A stretch of 64,000 nt of DNA from Pseudobdellovibrionaceae bacterium (GCA_019637955.1 JAHBUS010000010.1:44396-108395), one strand, 5' to 3'; positions 42,362 through 51,550 are shown, numbered from the stretch's first letter. Notes: generated from the letters alone by a model not told the origin. Program-made: numbers and translations.

Positions 42362-43680
42362 CGGCCCGCCGGACGGCGGGGCGGCAGCGGGACATTGCGC
42401 ACGGGTCCCGACGTCGAAGGTTCGCGCGCGGCCGCGAGATCGCACTGAGGGCGGTCACCCGCATGCATCCCCTTCCAATTTCCGGCCTGCATACAGTTGC
42501 GCAGGGCCTCGATGTGACCCGCGACCTCCGCGCGCTTGGCGGGCTTTGACGAGCGCTGCCGGATTGAATCCACCCAGCCTTCCAGCGCCAGGTCGTCGAC
42601 CGCTTTCGAAGCGGCACCATCGCCCAAATTGTAAGTCGCGCCGATCGCCAGCTGATAAGTCAAATCATCCGACCAGTCGACGTCTTTGAGCTGCGAAGAC
42701 TTTCGCAGCGCTTGCTGCACTTGGAGGTTGTAAATCGCCGAGGCCGCCATTGAGTTCAACGGACAACGGGCATCGCTTTTCGAATTGAACGTGGGCGCCT
42801 GACCGCCGGCCGTTTGCGGACACTCCGCCAGCATCTTTTTTCCCTCGGGCGTCTTTGAAATTTGCGCGAAGAAGCGGTCCCACAATTGTCGTTCCCAGCT
42901 GTTCTTCTTACTGAGGCGGTTCGAAATATGCTTGATGTTGATATCGGTGTGCTGGCCCAGGCCGACGGCGCCCGTGTGCGATTCGAGCGTGACGTCGTAA
43001 CCGCTCTCACGGCGGAGCAGGCACTTAAAGAGCGACTTGTTGACGAACAGCGACCCGTTGCCGAGATCCGCGTTGAAGGTCTCCACAACCTTGTCGATCA
43101 CGGGTCGATACTTCGGGTAATCGGCCTTGCCGCGGGCGTTGTACGGATAACACTCCATGTACTTTTCGATTCCCGCATCCGGCTTCATCCCGGCCGTTTC
43201 GGCACGAACGTGTTGAACCAAATCGCCGATGTCCGCGTAATTGCGCCGTGACGCTTGCTCATTCATCGGCTCCGGACAAGGCGCTCCGGGGCGCGTGTCA
43301 CCATGGTTTGGCGTCACGCTCGGGCGCGCGGGCGTCAGCGCCTCATTGTCATTGGCGCCGTAAGTGATTTGATCTTCGGGAATCCAGCCTTCGGCGATAT
43401 TGCGTCCACGCATCTTGTCCAAGAAGCAGCCGTCAAACGAGCCCGGAGCAAAGCGCAGGTGAACCAGCCCCTCTCGGCGTTCGACGACTTCCGCGGGCGT
43501 TGCTTCGGTGATCGTCAGGCGGCACTGAAAAAAACCGCCGCTCGTCTGGGGCGTGGCCGAACGCGAAAAGGACACCGATGAACTCGTCGGGTAAACGAGC
43601 ACGGAGTTCTGCGCGAGCGCACGGGTTCCCCAGAACGTGGTGAAGAGAAGGACCTGGACCAAAGACATCATTGCCGTCAC
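42358..43680 (-). CDS. Secreted lytic-transglycosylase-like protein
   Basis: A 440-residue product with a signal peptide (VQVLLFTTFWGTRALA). Residues about 60-125 form a small beta domain; the catalytic part contains FKCLLRRESGYDV (candidate catalytic Glu in RESGY) followed by TGAVGLGQHTDI, matching the ES...GAxGLxQ pattern of SLT-type peptidoglycan lytic transglycosylases, and later NLGDGAA, comparable to the N[LIV]G motif. It would act on peptidoglycan in the periplasm or outside. Several cysteines (CYPYN, CLLRR, CPQTAGG, CPLNS) suggest disulfides. The C-terminal tail is Pro/Arg-rich. Convergent overlap with the HAD gene. Confidence 0.75.
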   Translation of the reverse strand: MTAMMSLVQVLLFTTFWGTRALAQNSVLVYPTSSSVSFSRSATPQTSGGFFQCRLTITEATPAEVVERREGLVHLRFAPGSFDGCFLDKMRGRNIAEGWIPEDQITYGANDNEALTPARPSVTPNHGDTRPGAPCPEPMNEQASRRNYADIGDLVQHVRAETAGMKPDAGIEKYMECYPYNARGKADYPKYRPVIDKVVETFNADLGNGSLFVNKSLFKCLLRRESGYDVTLESHTGAVGLGQHTDINIKHISNRLSKKNSWERQLWDRFFAQISKTPEGKKMLAECPQTAGGQAPTFNSKSDARCPLNSMAASAIYNLQVQQALRKSSQLKDVDWSDDLTYQLAIGATYNLGDGAASKAVDDLALEGWVDSIRQRSSKPAKRAEVAGHIEALRNCMQAGNWKGMHAGDRPQCDLAAAREPSTSGPVRNVPLPPRRPAGR

Positions 43681-43750
43681 CCGTTTAGGTTAGCAAAGGA
43701 CATCTTTCGAGGCGAGTCCGGGACCGACAGTCCGGACCCACCGCTGAAGA

Positions 43751-46144
43751 CTATTTTTTGTTAATTCCCTGCAGAGCCGCGAAGGGGTTGTTGAACGGCG
43801 AAGCGGGTTGCCGCGGCGGAGGACCGCCACGCTGATCGCGTGAACCGCCGCCAGGACCACCACGAGAAGGCCCGCCCCGTCCGCCGGGAGCACCACCACG
43901 AGGGGCGCCGCCTTGTGGGCGGTCGCCTTGAGGACGAGGACCCGCGTTCATCGAGGCCTCACGCGACATCTTCGGAGCTGCTTCAAGTTTCAACGAAAGC
44001 GAAATTTGGTTTTTTCCCAAATCAACACCCAGAACCCGTGCCGTCACCTGATCGCCCGGGTTGACCACCTGCCGGGGATCGTTAACGAACTTGTGCGACA
44101 GCTCACTGATATGAACCAGGCCGTCTTGATGCACGCCCACGTCAACGAAGGCGCCGAAGTTGGTCACATTCGTCACGATACCGGGGCAAATCATGCCCTC
44201 GGTCAAATCTTTGGGTTCAAAAATATCGTCACGGAACGAGAACACCTTGAACGGATCGCGGGGATCGCGGCCCGGCTTCTCGAGCTCCTTCACGATATCG
44301 TCAAAGGTGTACTCCCCGATCACCTTCGACCACTTCTCTCGAAGGGGCAGCAATTTGCGCGCGCCCTCACCGACGAGTTCATTGATCCCGACGTTCAACT
44401 CGGCCGCCATGTCGCGAACCGCGGCATAGCGCTCGGGATGGATCCCGGTGGTGTCCAAGAAGACTTTTCCGTTCGGGATGCGCAAGAAGCCCGCCGCCTG
44501 CTCGTAAACTTTGGCGCTGAACTTCCCGACTTTCAAAAGTTCGCTGCGGTCTTGGAAGAGCGCTTTTTTGCGGGTCTCGACGATGTTTTGCGCCAGCGCG
44601 GGACCGATCCCGGCCACATGCGCGAGCAAGTGCGGTGAGGCCGTGTTCAAATCGACGCCCACCGAGTTCACGCAAGACTCAACCACGGCTTCAAGGCTCT
44701 TTTTCAACGACGATTGATTGACGTCATGTTGGTACTGCCCCACCCCGATGCTTTTCGGATCGACCTTCACGAGTTCGCTCAAAGGATCTTGCAAGCGGCG
44801 TGCGATCGAGATCGCGCCCTTCACCGTCAGGTCCAAATCCGGAAACTCGGCGCGGGCCACGTCCGACGCCGAGTACACCGACGCTCCCGACTCGCTCACC
44901 ATGATCACCGGGATTTTTTCTTTGCCGATGTCTTTCAAAACTTTGCGCAAGAAGATCTCGGCCTGACGTCCCGCCGTTCCGTTGCCGACCGCGATCGCAT
45001 CGATCGAGATCTGCTTGGTGACCTCCGCGAACAGGGCTTTGGCTTTCGCTTCGGCCTGATCGCCCAAGAGTTGCATCACCGTGTGCGAGATGTGGTTGCC
45101 CGCTTTGTCGACGAGCGCGATTTTACAGCCGGTTTTCAGACCGGGGTCGACGCCCACCACGCAGCGCGAGCCGAAGGGGGAGCCCAACAGGACGCGGCGC
45201 ACGTTTTCGGCGAAAACGCGGATGGCATCTTCGTCGCCTTTGTCTTTCAACATGCGATGAACTTCGTTGTTCACCGAAGGCAAAACGTAAACGGTCAAGG
45301 CGAGTTTCGCCGACTGTTTCAAGAAGGCGCCCACAGCCGTGTCAGGCTGGGAGGTGGCGAAATTTTCGTAAGTCGCCAGCAGCATGTCGTCGTCACCTTT
45401 GACTTCAACCGCCAACTCCTCCTCTTGCCACCCACGGCGCATGGCCATGTAACGGTGCGAGGCCTTGGCATCCAAGAGGGATTTCACGGGCTCTTCAAAC
45501 TCCGCGTACATTTCGTACTTCGAGTGGGGCTTAAAGCCTTTGGCGCGCTTCGAAGCGATACGGCCTTTTTCCATGTAGTTTTTTTGAACCGCGGCCCGCA
45601 GCGTGGGTTCATTGGCAATTTTTTCGACCAAGATGTCTTGCGCGCCTTTCAAGGCGAGTTCGTAAGAGGCGATCCCCGCGGCGACGTTCAAGAAGTCCTT
45701 GGCTTTGACTTCCATGGTGGTGTCGTCTTTCACGGTGCCGTGACCGACGTCCCAGATCCACTGCGAAAGCGGCTCAAGGCCGGCTTCACGCGCGATGGTC
45801 GCTTTGGTCTTTTTCTTTTTCTTGAACGGACGGTAGATCTCTTCGAGTTCTCCCAAATCCCACGAAAGCTCGATGCGCTTTTTCACTTCTTCGGTCAGGT
45901 TGTTCTGCTCGCCGATTTCTTTGAGCAAGAAGGCTTTGCGTTTCACGATCTCGGTGTGAGTGTCGTTGGCTTCGATCACGGCGCGGATTTGCACCTCGTC
46001 GAGATTGCCCGTCTGTTCCTTACGGTAGCGGGCGATGAACGGAACGGTCGCGCCTTCGGCCGCAAGTCCCAAGACGGCGGCGGCGGATTTAAGAGGAACT
46101 CCGGTCACGTTCTTATTCAAATACTGCTGCAGGCTTGCTTCCAT
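43751..46144 (-). CDS. tex: Tex-family RNA-binding transcription protein with a Gly/Arg-rich tail
   Basis: A 797-residue cytoplasmic protein. The Tex core is complete: N-terminal helix-turn-helix part (AAVLGLAAEGATVPFIARYRKE), a YqgF/RNase H-like domain (GVDPGLKTGCKIALVD; IAVGNGTAGRQ), helix-hairpin-helix (VNSVGVDLNTASPHLL) and a C-terminal S1 domain (CPGIVTNVTNFGAFVDVGVHQDGLVHIS). After S1 there is a ~65-residue Gly/Arg/Pro-rich tail (GGAPRGGAPGGRGGPSRGG), like eukaryotic RGG boxes and not usual in E. coli Tex. Start at 46144 with GGAG eight bases upstream is preferred to the ATG five codons before. Tex/Spt6-like proteins act in transcription and gene expression. Confidence 0.94.
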   Translation of the reverse strand: MEASLQQYLNKNVTGVPLKSAAAVLGLAAEGATVPFIARYRKEQTGNLDEVQIRAVIEANDTHTEIVKRKAFLLKEIGEQNNLTEEVKKRIELSWDLGELEEIYRPFKKKKKTKATIAREAGLEPLSQWIWDVGHGTVKDDTTMEVKAKDFLNVAAGIASYELALKGAQDILVEKIANEPTLRAAVQKNYMEKGRIASKRAKGFKPHSKYEMYAEFEEPVKSLLDAKASHRYMAMRRGWQEEELAVEVKGDDDMLLATYENFATSQPDTAVGAFLKQSAKLALTVYVLPSVNNEVHRMLKDKGDEDAIRVFAENVRRVLLGSPFGSRCVVGVDPGLKTGCKIALVDKAGNHISHTVMQLLGDQAEAKAKALFAEVTKQISIDAIAVGNGTAGRQAEIFLRKVLKDIGKEKIPVIMVSESGASVYSASDVARAEFPDLDLTVKGAISIARRLQDPLSELVKVDPKSIGVGQYQHDVNQSSLKKSLEAVVESCVNSVGVDLNTASPHLLAHVAGIGPALAQNIVETRKKALFQDRSELLKVGKFSAKVYEQAAGFLRIPNGKVFLDTTGIHPERYAAVRDMAAELNVGINELVGEGARKLLPLREKWSKVIGEYTFDDIVKELEKPGRDPRDPFKVFSFRDDIFEPKDLTEGMICPGIVTNVTNFGAFVDVGVHQDGLVHISELSHKFVNDPRQVVNPGDQVTARVLGVDLGKNQISLSLKLEAAPKMSREASMNAGPRPQGDRPQGGAPRGGAPGGRGGPSRGGPGGGSRDQRGGPPPRQPASPFNNPFAALQGINKK

Positions 46145-46276
46145 TGAAACAAACTCCATTCATCAAAGGTTCTGGCGGCTGCACCCAAAAAGTGAACCGC
46201 GGTTGGAATCAAGATTCGATCTTAGACTGAGGGGATACACAACAATTGTTGCCTCGCGCTGGAGGCGAGGTGAGGA

Positions 46277-46495
46277 CTATTTGTGACGGTACATGATCAG
46301 GCCATGAGTGGGATCGTACGGCGAAACACCGACGGTCACCTTATCTCCGACCACAACGCGAATATTGAAACGGCGCATTTTTCCGCAAAGTTTTGCGGTG
46401 ATCTGCACTTCGTTTTCGAGCATGACTTTGTACAGTCCACCCGCAAGTGCATCCACAATTTTACCGTCTACCTGAGCCAGATCGTCTTTCGCCAT
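46277..46495 (-). CDS. infA: Translation initiation factor IF-1
   Basis: A 72-residue S1/OB-fold protein, the standard IF-1 length, which binds the 30S A site during initiation. Motifs: DGKIVDALAGGLYKVMLEN, LCGKMRRFNIRVVVGDKVTV and SPYDPTHGLIMYRHK (normally ...GRIxYRxK). The ATG at 46495 with GGAG upstream gives the canonical MAKDD start. The gene stands alone, not in the ribosomal protein operon. A two-copy hairpin repeat lies directly upstream. Confidence 0.95.
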   Translation of the reverse strand: MAKDDLAQVDGKIVDALAGGLYKVMLENEVQITAKLCGKMRRFNIRVVVGDKVTVGVSPYDPTHGLIMYRHK

Positions 46496-46513
46496 CAATT
46501 CTCCATGTGACCT

Positions 46514-46569
46514 CGGCACGCGGCGGCGCGTGCTCGACTATATACACCGGCACGCGGCGGCGCGTGCTC
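46514..46569. repeat. Two-copy tandem hairpin repeat upstream of infA
   Basis: CGGCACGCGGCGGCGCGTGCTCG occurs twice with a period of 34 bases; each copy forms a perfect seven-bp stem GCACGCG/CGCGTGC around GCGG (46516-46533 and 46550-46567). It is within the leader of infA, 20 bases from its start. The arrangement resembles the arrays before lysC and after pyrE, though the sequences differ. Function unknown. Confidence 0.85.
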
Positions 46570-46655
46570 GTGAATCATTTCTAGAACTCCCATCTCATTT
46601 AGGCAAGACCTAAACGGAGAGCTCTGGACGCCGACTCCCAGTCACTTTGAAGGGA

Positions 46656-47066
46656 CTAGATTTTTGCCGACGCGTTGTAATTGCTGATGAGAACTTTAAT
46701 ACCTTCTTGGAACAGAACTTCCAAGCGGTCATTGTTGTTCGCCATGATGTAGCCCCAACCGAGCTTGGGGTGCTCGATCGGCGACTGGGCCTGAAACTGG
46801 CCTGTCATCGAATACTTGGAGGCTTTTTCTTTGCCGTGCTTCTCTTTCATCTCGAGCCACTTCTCGTTGGCTTCGCTGGCGGCGGCCGCCGCAGCCGCTT
46901 GCTCTTTCTTCGCTTTTGCGACTTTTTTAGCCTCGGCTTTTTCTTCGGCCGTCTTTTTGGGAGCGGCTTTTTTCTCGGCTTTGACTTTGGGAGCCGCCTC
47001 TTTTTTGGGTTTTTCCGCTTTTTCAGCGCCCTCTTTCGATGACTTGCTCGCCGCTTTTTTTGCCAT
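46656..47066 (-). CDS. Lys/Ala-rich histone-H1-like protein with a small C-terminal domain
   Basis: A 136-residue protein. Residues 1-70 are almost wholly Lys, Ala and Glu (KKAASKSSKEG, PKKEAAPKVKAEKKAAPKK, EQAAAAAAASEAN), like histone H1 tails. The last ~60 residues fold differently: HPKLGWGYIMANNNDRLEVLFQ and GIKVLISNY match the pattern of Tudor/SH3-like modules (xFGxGxVxxx...VxFxxxGxKxL) found at the end of UvrD-type helicases and in CarD-like proteins. A nucleic-acid-binding role is likely. Divergent from lpxD. The exact family is not recognised. Confidence 0.75.
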   Translation of the reverse strand: MAKKAASKSSKEGAEKAEKPKKEAAPKVKAEKKAAPKKTAEEKAEAKKVAKAKKEQAAAAAAASEANEKWLEMKEKHGKEKASKYSMTGQFQAQSPIEHPKLGWGYIMANNNDRLEVLFQEGIKVLISNYNASAKI

Positions 47067-47157
47067 AAGTATTTAAACCCCTTTTACATCTCTGGATACC
47101 ATTGCTAAGTACTAGATTTTCCTCGAAGATTCCAGATAATTTTTGATGAGGGCTGTC

Positions 47158-48171
47158 ATGCAAAGCAACACACCGGTCACCGCGCGCCAGATCCGCGCTC
47201 TCGAAGGTCCCTACTTGAAATGGGCACTGGGAAGCGAAGACGCCACTGCTCAGGGCGTTGCGACACCCGAGACACTTCAAGGCCCCCAGCTGATTTTCAT
47301 TGGCCGCGCGGACCTGTTGAAATCCGCTTCGCTCACCGCCAGCATCCTCATCGTCGAGAACCAAATCTCGACGGACGCCATCGAGCTGGGGCCTCACCAA
47401 GCCTTGTTTAAAACGCCGTCCTTGAAAGCCGCGATGGTCGCGGTGCTCCCCCTCTTCGACCCCCGCAGGGCCGTTCAAGATCCGCTCATTTCTCCGGAGG
47501 CTCATGTTCACGTCACCGCGCGCATTGGTGAAGGCACTCGCATCGAGGCGGGCGCCGTCATCGGCGCTCACGCTCAGATCGGCAAGCACTGCCTCATCCA
47601 ATCCGGTGCGGTGGTTCAGTCTTTTTGCATCGTCGGCGATCACTGCCGCCTGGCTTCGAATTGCACGATCGGCGCGGACGGGTTCGGTTACGCGACCGAC
47701 CCTCAAGGGCACCATCATCTCGTCCCGCAAATCGGGATTGTCGTTCTGGAGAACCATGTGGATATCGGCTCGGGCACCACCATCGACCGCGCGACGATCG
47801 GCGAGACCCGCATCGGCGAGGGCACCAAATTCGACAATCACTGCCACGTGGCCCACAACTGCAAGGTTGGCAAACACGGCCTCTTCGCGGGCGGCTTTCT
47901 CATCGCGGGCTCGACAACGATTGGCGATCACTTCTTGGGCGGTGGTGCTAGCATTGTCACCGACCACGTGACCATCTGCGACCGCGTGATTTTGGGGGGA
48001 CGCGCCACCGTGACCAAAGACATTACGACCCCCGGCATGTACACGGGCTATCCGCTTGAACCGCTCAAGGATGGCCTCAAAACCATTCAGAATCTCAAGC
48101 ACCTCACCAGCCTGCGACAACAGGTCAAATTGATCTCAAAAAGATTAGGCATGGGCGAGGATCAAGGCTAA
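47158..48171 (+). CDS. lpxD: UDP-3-O-acylglucosamine N-acyltransferase
   Basis: LpxD adds the second 3-hydroxyacyl chain in lipid A synthesis. The 337-residue protein has an N-terminal uridine-binding part and then left-handed beta-helix hexapeptide repeats (VHVTARIGEGTRIEAGAVIG...). The signature DNHCHVAHNCKVG holds the catalytic His, and GTTIDRATIGETRIG and GGRATVTKDI are typical. The ATG at 47158 has GAGGG five bases before it, better than the earlier in-frame starts. lpxA, lpxB and fabZ are not next to it, unlike in E. coli. A Gram-negative envelope is implied. Confidence 0.93.
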   Translation: MQSNTPVTARQIRALEGPYLKWALGSEDATAQGVATPETLQGPQLIFIGRADLLKSASLTASILIVENQISTDAIELGPHQALFKTPSLKAAMVAVLPLFDPRRAVQDPLISPEAHVHVTARIGEGTRIEAGAVIGAHAQIGKHCLIQSGAVVQSFCIVGDHCRLASNCTIGADGFGYATDPQGHHHLVPQIGIVVLENHVDIGSGTTIDRATIGETRIGEGTKFDNHCHVAHNCKVGKHGLFAGGFLIAGSTTIGDHFLGGGASIVTDHVTICDRVILGGRATVTKDITTPGMYTGYPLEPLKDGLKTIQNLKHLTSLRQQVKLISKRLGMGEDQG

Positions 48172-48212
48172 AACCCGGCTGATCCAAAGCCCGATAACAG
48201 ACGGAGGCAACG

Positions 48213-48578
48213 ATGAGTTACGCGTTCTACAAAATCATGCACATGGTCGGTTTGGCATTTCTTCTCGTGGGACTGGGAGCCGTGTTGATGGCGTCCTACA
48301 CGGGCCAAATGCAGAACAAAAAAGCCAAGATGCTCGGCTTCGCGGCTCACGGCATTGGTCTTTTGGTGATGATCGTCGCCGGCTTCGGCTTGGCCGCGCG
48401 TCTGGGTGTCTTTGCCGAATTTCCCAAATGGATGATCGCAAAAATGGTCATCTGGGTGATCATGGGAATCGCGATCTCGGTGATGAAACGCCGTCCGCAG
48501 TGGGCCTTCGGCAGCATGCTCGTCATCGTCGGCCTGGTCGGCACCGCCGCCTGGCTCGCCATCAGCAAACCCTTCTAA
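48213..48578 (+). CDS. Four-helix inner-membrane protein of unknown function
   Basis: A 121-residue protein with four hydrophobic helices (MVGLAFLLVGLGAVLMAS, GIGLLVMIVAGFGLAARL, MVIWVIMGIAISVM, FGSMLVIVGLVGTAAWLAI) and short polar loops. An early His (IMHMVG) lies in the first helix. GGAGG precedes the ATG, 42 bases after lpxD. The pattern recalls SirB/cytochrome-b-like small membrane proteins, but no family can be claimed. Confidence 0.7.
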   Translation: MSYAFYKIMHMVGLAFLLVGLGAVLMASYTGQMQNKKAKMLGFAAHGIGLLVMIVAGFGLAARLGVFAEFPKWMIAKMVIWVIMGIAISVMKRRPQWAFGSMLVIVGLVGTAAWLAISKPF

Positions 48579-48627
48579 AAGATGCCAGCCGGGGTCGCGC
48601 CCGACCACCTTTTAGGGTAACGCTGCG

Positions 48628-49797
48628 TTAGATGTCGCGCTTGAAGGTTCGGGAATCGAGCGCGCCGGCAAACATATCGTAGCACAAGAATTTGCATTCC
48701 AGCGGCCCATTGAAGATGGAGTGCCGCTTGCTCGCCTTGAGCTTCATCTCGAGGATCAAATCCTTATTGCCCGAGAGCAGCCACGCCTGCCAGCCCTGGA
48801 AGTTGTGCTTCAGGGTGTGCCCCAGATCGCGGTACAGATCTTTCAAGTTGTCTTCATCACCGATGCGCGTCCCGTAGGGCGGGTTCGTGATGATCATTCC
48901 CTTGGTCACGCCTTCCGGCGGCCGCAGCGTCGCGACGCTTTCATTGCGGAATTCGATCAGGTGATCGACACCTGCGCGCTTGGCGTTGTCTTTTGCATTT
49001 TGCAAAACCTTGCGGTCCGTATCGTAGCCGTAAAACTTAAACGGAAGCTCGGTCTTTTCGGCATCGGCCACGCTGTCAATCACGCGGTCGTAAACGGCCT
49101 CATCGAACTCTTTCAAATTCTCAAAACCGAACCCGCGGCGGAGCGACCCGGGAGAAACGTTCATCGCCATCAAGGCGGCTTCGATCAAGATCGTGCCTGA
49201 TCCACACATGGGATCGACGATCGGGATGTCTTTTTGCCAACCGGTCAAACGGATCAGACCCGCCGCCAAGTTTTCTTTCATCGGCGCGAGCCCCGCTTCG
49301 CGGCGGTAGCCGCGCATGAAGAGCGCGTCGCCCGAGGTGTCGATCGAAACTTGGAACTGATTTTTGTAGCCGCGAACGAACACTTTGAAATCGGGATCGC
49401 CCGTCTCGACGTTGGGGCGCTCGCCCGAGAGTTCACGGAATTGATCGACGATGGCGTCTTTGACTTTCATCGCGACAAAACGCTGATCGTGGATTTTCGA
49501 ATCCTGAACGACCGACTCCACTTTGAACGTCTGATTGAGATCGATGTACTTGGTAAAGTCGTGGCGGCGGACTTGGCCGTAGAGCTCTTCGCCGTCGTAG
49601 GCGGTAAAATCCAGAACCGGCTTCAGAATTCGCGACGCGATTCGCGATTCCAAATTCACACGGTAGCAGCCTTCCCAAGTCGTTTCGAAGTAAGCGCCAC
49701 CAGGGCCCTTTTCGATTTTCTTGGCGCCCAGTTCAGAAAGTTCCTCAACCAGGGCCTCTTGAAGACCGCGCGAAGTGACAGCAAAAAATAGTGGCAT
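48628..49797 (-). CDS. THUMP-domain RNA methyltransferase (RlmL-like)
   Basis: A 389-residue protein. The N-terminal ~160 residues form a THUMP RNA-binding domain (LSELGAKKIEKGPGGAYFETTWEG; FVRGYKNQFQVSIDTSGDALFMRGYR). The methyltransferase part has VDPMCGSGTILIEAALMA (SAM motif I), FYGYDTDRKVLQNAKDNAKRA and the IITNPPYGTR catalytic motif. This is the single-domain form of the RlmL/YpsC group that methylates guanosine N2 of 23S rRNA. AAGG precedes the ATG. The ETF-QO gene lies just upstream on the same strand (6 bases). Confidence 0.9.
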   Translation of the reverse strand: MPLFFAVTSRGLQEALVEELSELGAKKIEKGPGGAYFETTWEGCYRVNLESRIASRILKPVLDFTAYDGEELYGQVRRHDFTKYIDLNQTFKVESVVQDSKIHDQRFVAMKVKDAIVDQFRELSGERPNVETGDPDFKVFVRGYKNQFQVSIDTSGDALFMRGYRREAGLAPMKENLAAGLIRLTGWQKDIPIVDPMCGSGTILIEAALMAMNVSPGSLRRGFGFENLKEFDEAVYDRVIDSVADAEKTELPFKFYGYDTDRKVLQNAKDNAKRAGVDHLIEFRNESVATLRPPEGVTKGMIITNPPYGTRIGDEDNLKDLYRDLGHTLKHNFQGWQAWLLSGNKDLILEMKLKASKRHSIFNGPLECKFLCYDMFAGALDSRTFKRDI

Positions 49798-49803
49798 AAG
49801 ACC

Positions 49804-51534
49804 TTAAGTTTCCGTGTAACGAGGCCCGCCTCCACCTTCGGGGACGGTCCAATCGATGTTCTCGAACGGGCACTTGATATCACAGGTCTTACAGTGAATA
49901 CAGTTCGTGTAGTTGATGTGTAAATCCTTCTTCCCGGCCTCCTGCTTCGAGGGCAGCATTTCGTAGACGGCGGCAGGACAGAAGAGGGTGCAAGGGCTCT
50001 TGTACTGGGGCTCACAGACGGTGCGGCAGATGTCGCCATTCTGGAGCAGCAAATGGTTCGGCGAATCCTCGTCGTGCATGGTTCCGGTCAGGTACACGCT
50101 CGAGAGCTTGTCGAAAAACAACACCCCATCGGGCTTTGGCAGCTGATTCTCGGGCGCTTTTTCGCCCTCAGGGCCCCACACTTCAACCACCGGTTCGGTG
50201 GTTTTCGCGTCCACGTGGCTCTTCATGTTGTCCACGAGACCACGCCCGCCCGTCATTTCCTGCAGAGCGATCAAGGGCAAAGAGGCCAAGAAGCCCTTGC
50301 TCAGGGTTTGGTGGAAATTTCGAACTCGGTAGAGGTCTTTCTTGATGACGCTGGCGTGAACCTTCTCTTCATAACTTTTCGTCACTTGAGCCGACGAATC
50401 GCCGCCCTTTTGGATCATCTCAAAAGCCGTTTCCGCCGCGCACATTCCCGACTTCATCGACAAATGAATGCCTTTGAGTTTTTGCACGTCGACCATGCTC
50501 GCCGAATCACCGCACACCACCCAGCCATCACCGTAGAGCTTGGGCATCGAGTACCAACCTCCCGCTGGCAAAGTTTTGCCACCGTAGGTCAGCACCTTCC
50601 CGCCCTTGATCATGTTCGCCACAAAGGGGTGGGTTTTCAGTTTTTGCAGCTCACGGTGCGGATCCAAAAGAGGATCTTTGCTATCAAGATAAGCCACGAT
50701 CCCCAAAATGATCTTGTCTCCGGGGATGGTGTAGATGAAGGTCCCACCGATTGATTTGTAGAGCGGAAATCCCAGAGTGTGGATGACCTGACCGGGTTTC
50801 ACGGTGCCCGCAGGCATCTGGATGATCTCCTTCACGCCCTCTTCAAAAACTTCAGGGTTTTTGCCTTCGCGCAGGTTCAGCTTTTTGCTGACTTGACGGA
50901 AGAGCGAACCCCGCGTGCCTTCAGCGAAGACGACCAGTTTTGATTTCAAAATCAAACCAGGTTCGAAGTTGGCCTTGGGATTCCCCTCTTTGTCGCGGCC
51001 CTTGTCGCCCGTGCGAACACCCACGATTTTGTCGCCTTCATACAGCGCTTCGACGGCGGCAAATCCCGGAAAGATGTTAACGCCCTTGGCCTCGCATTGG
51101 CTCCCGAGCCAGCGGTTGAACTTCGAGATCGAGATGATTTTATTGCCGTGATTGCGGAACGGTGGGGGCGTGATCGGAAGTTTGAACGACGATGATTCGC
51201 CCAAATAGCGAACTTCGTCATGAACGACTTCACTGTCGATCGGACAGCCCTGCTCTTTGTAATCGGGAATCAGCTCTTCGAGAGCCACAGGATTCAAAAC
51301 CGCACCCGAAAAACTGTGCGCGCCGACCTCCGGGCCTTTTTCGAGAACGACGATCATCTGATCAGGAATGGCTTCGCCTTGTTTGGCGCCGCTGGCGATC
51401 TCTTGGTTGTGCTTTTCGACCATCGAGGCCAAACGGTACGCGGCCGAGAGGCCCGCCGAACCACCGCCGACGATCAAAACGTCAACGTCCATCGTTTCGC
51501 GGGTCACGCCTTCAGGCAAAACATCAGAAACCAT
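49804..51534 (-). CDS. Electron transfer flavoprotein-ubiquinone oxidoreductase
   Basis: A 576-residue membrane-associated FAD and Fe-S protein that passes electrons from ETF (acyl-CoA and amino-acid oxidation) to quinone. The FAD site is VDVLIVGGGSAGLSAAYRLA near residue 20, then GAHSFSGAVLNP; the 4Fe-4S cluster motif is TNCIHCKTCDIKCP near the C terminus. GWVVCGDSASMVD is the FAD end. Start is the ATG at 51534 with GGAG upstream; an in-frame extension of 70 basic residues is not protein-like. It fits functionally with the branched-chain dehydrogenase elsewhere in the window. Confidence 0.94.
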   Translation of the reverse strand: MVSDVLPEGVTRETMDVDVLIVGGGSAGLSAAYRLASMVEKHNQEIASGAKQGEAIPDQMIVVLEKGPEVGAHSFSGAVLNPVALEELIPDYKEQGCPIDSEVVHDEVRYLGESSSFKLPITPPPFRNHGNKIISISKFNRWLGSQCEAKGVNIFPGFAAVEALYEGDKIVGVRTGDKGRDKEGNPKANFEPGLILKSKLVVFAEGTRGSLFRQVSKKLNLREGKNPEVFEEGVKEIIQMPAGTVKPGQVIHTLGFPLYKSIGGTFIYTIPGDKIILGIVAYLDSKDPLLDPHRELQKLKTHPFVANMIKGGKVLTYGGKTLPAGGWYSMPKLYGDGWVVCGDSASMVDVQKLKGIHLSMKSGMCAAETAFEMIQKGGDSSAQVTKSYEEKVHASVIKKDLYRVRNFHQTLSKGFLASLPLIALQEMTGGRGLVDNMKSHVDAKTTEPVVEVWGPEGEKAPENQLPKPDGVLFFDKLSSVYLTGTMHDEDSPNHLLLQNGDICRTVCEPQYKSPCTLFCPAAVYEMLPSKQEAGKKDLHINYTNCIHCKTCDIKCPFENIDWTVPEGGGGPRYTET

Positions 51535-51550
51535 TCTCTTCTCTCCGTTC

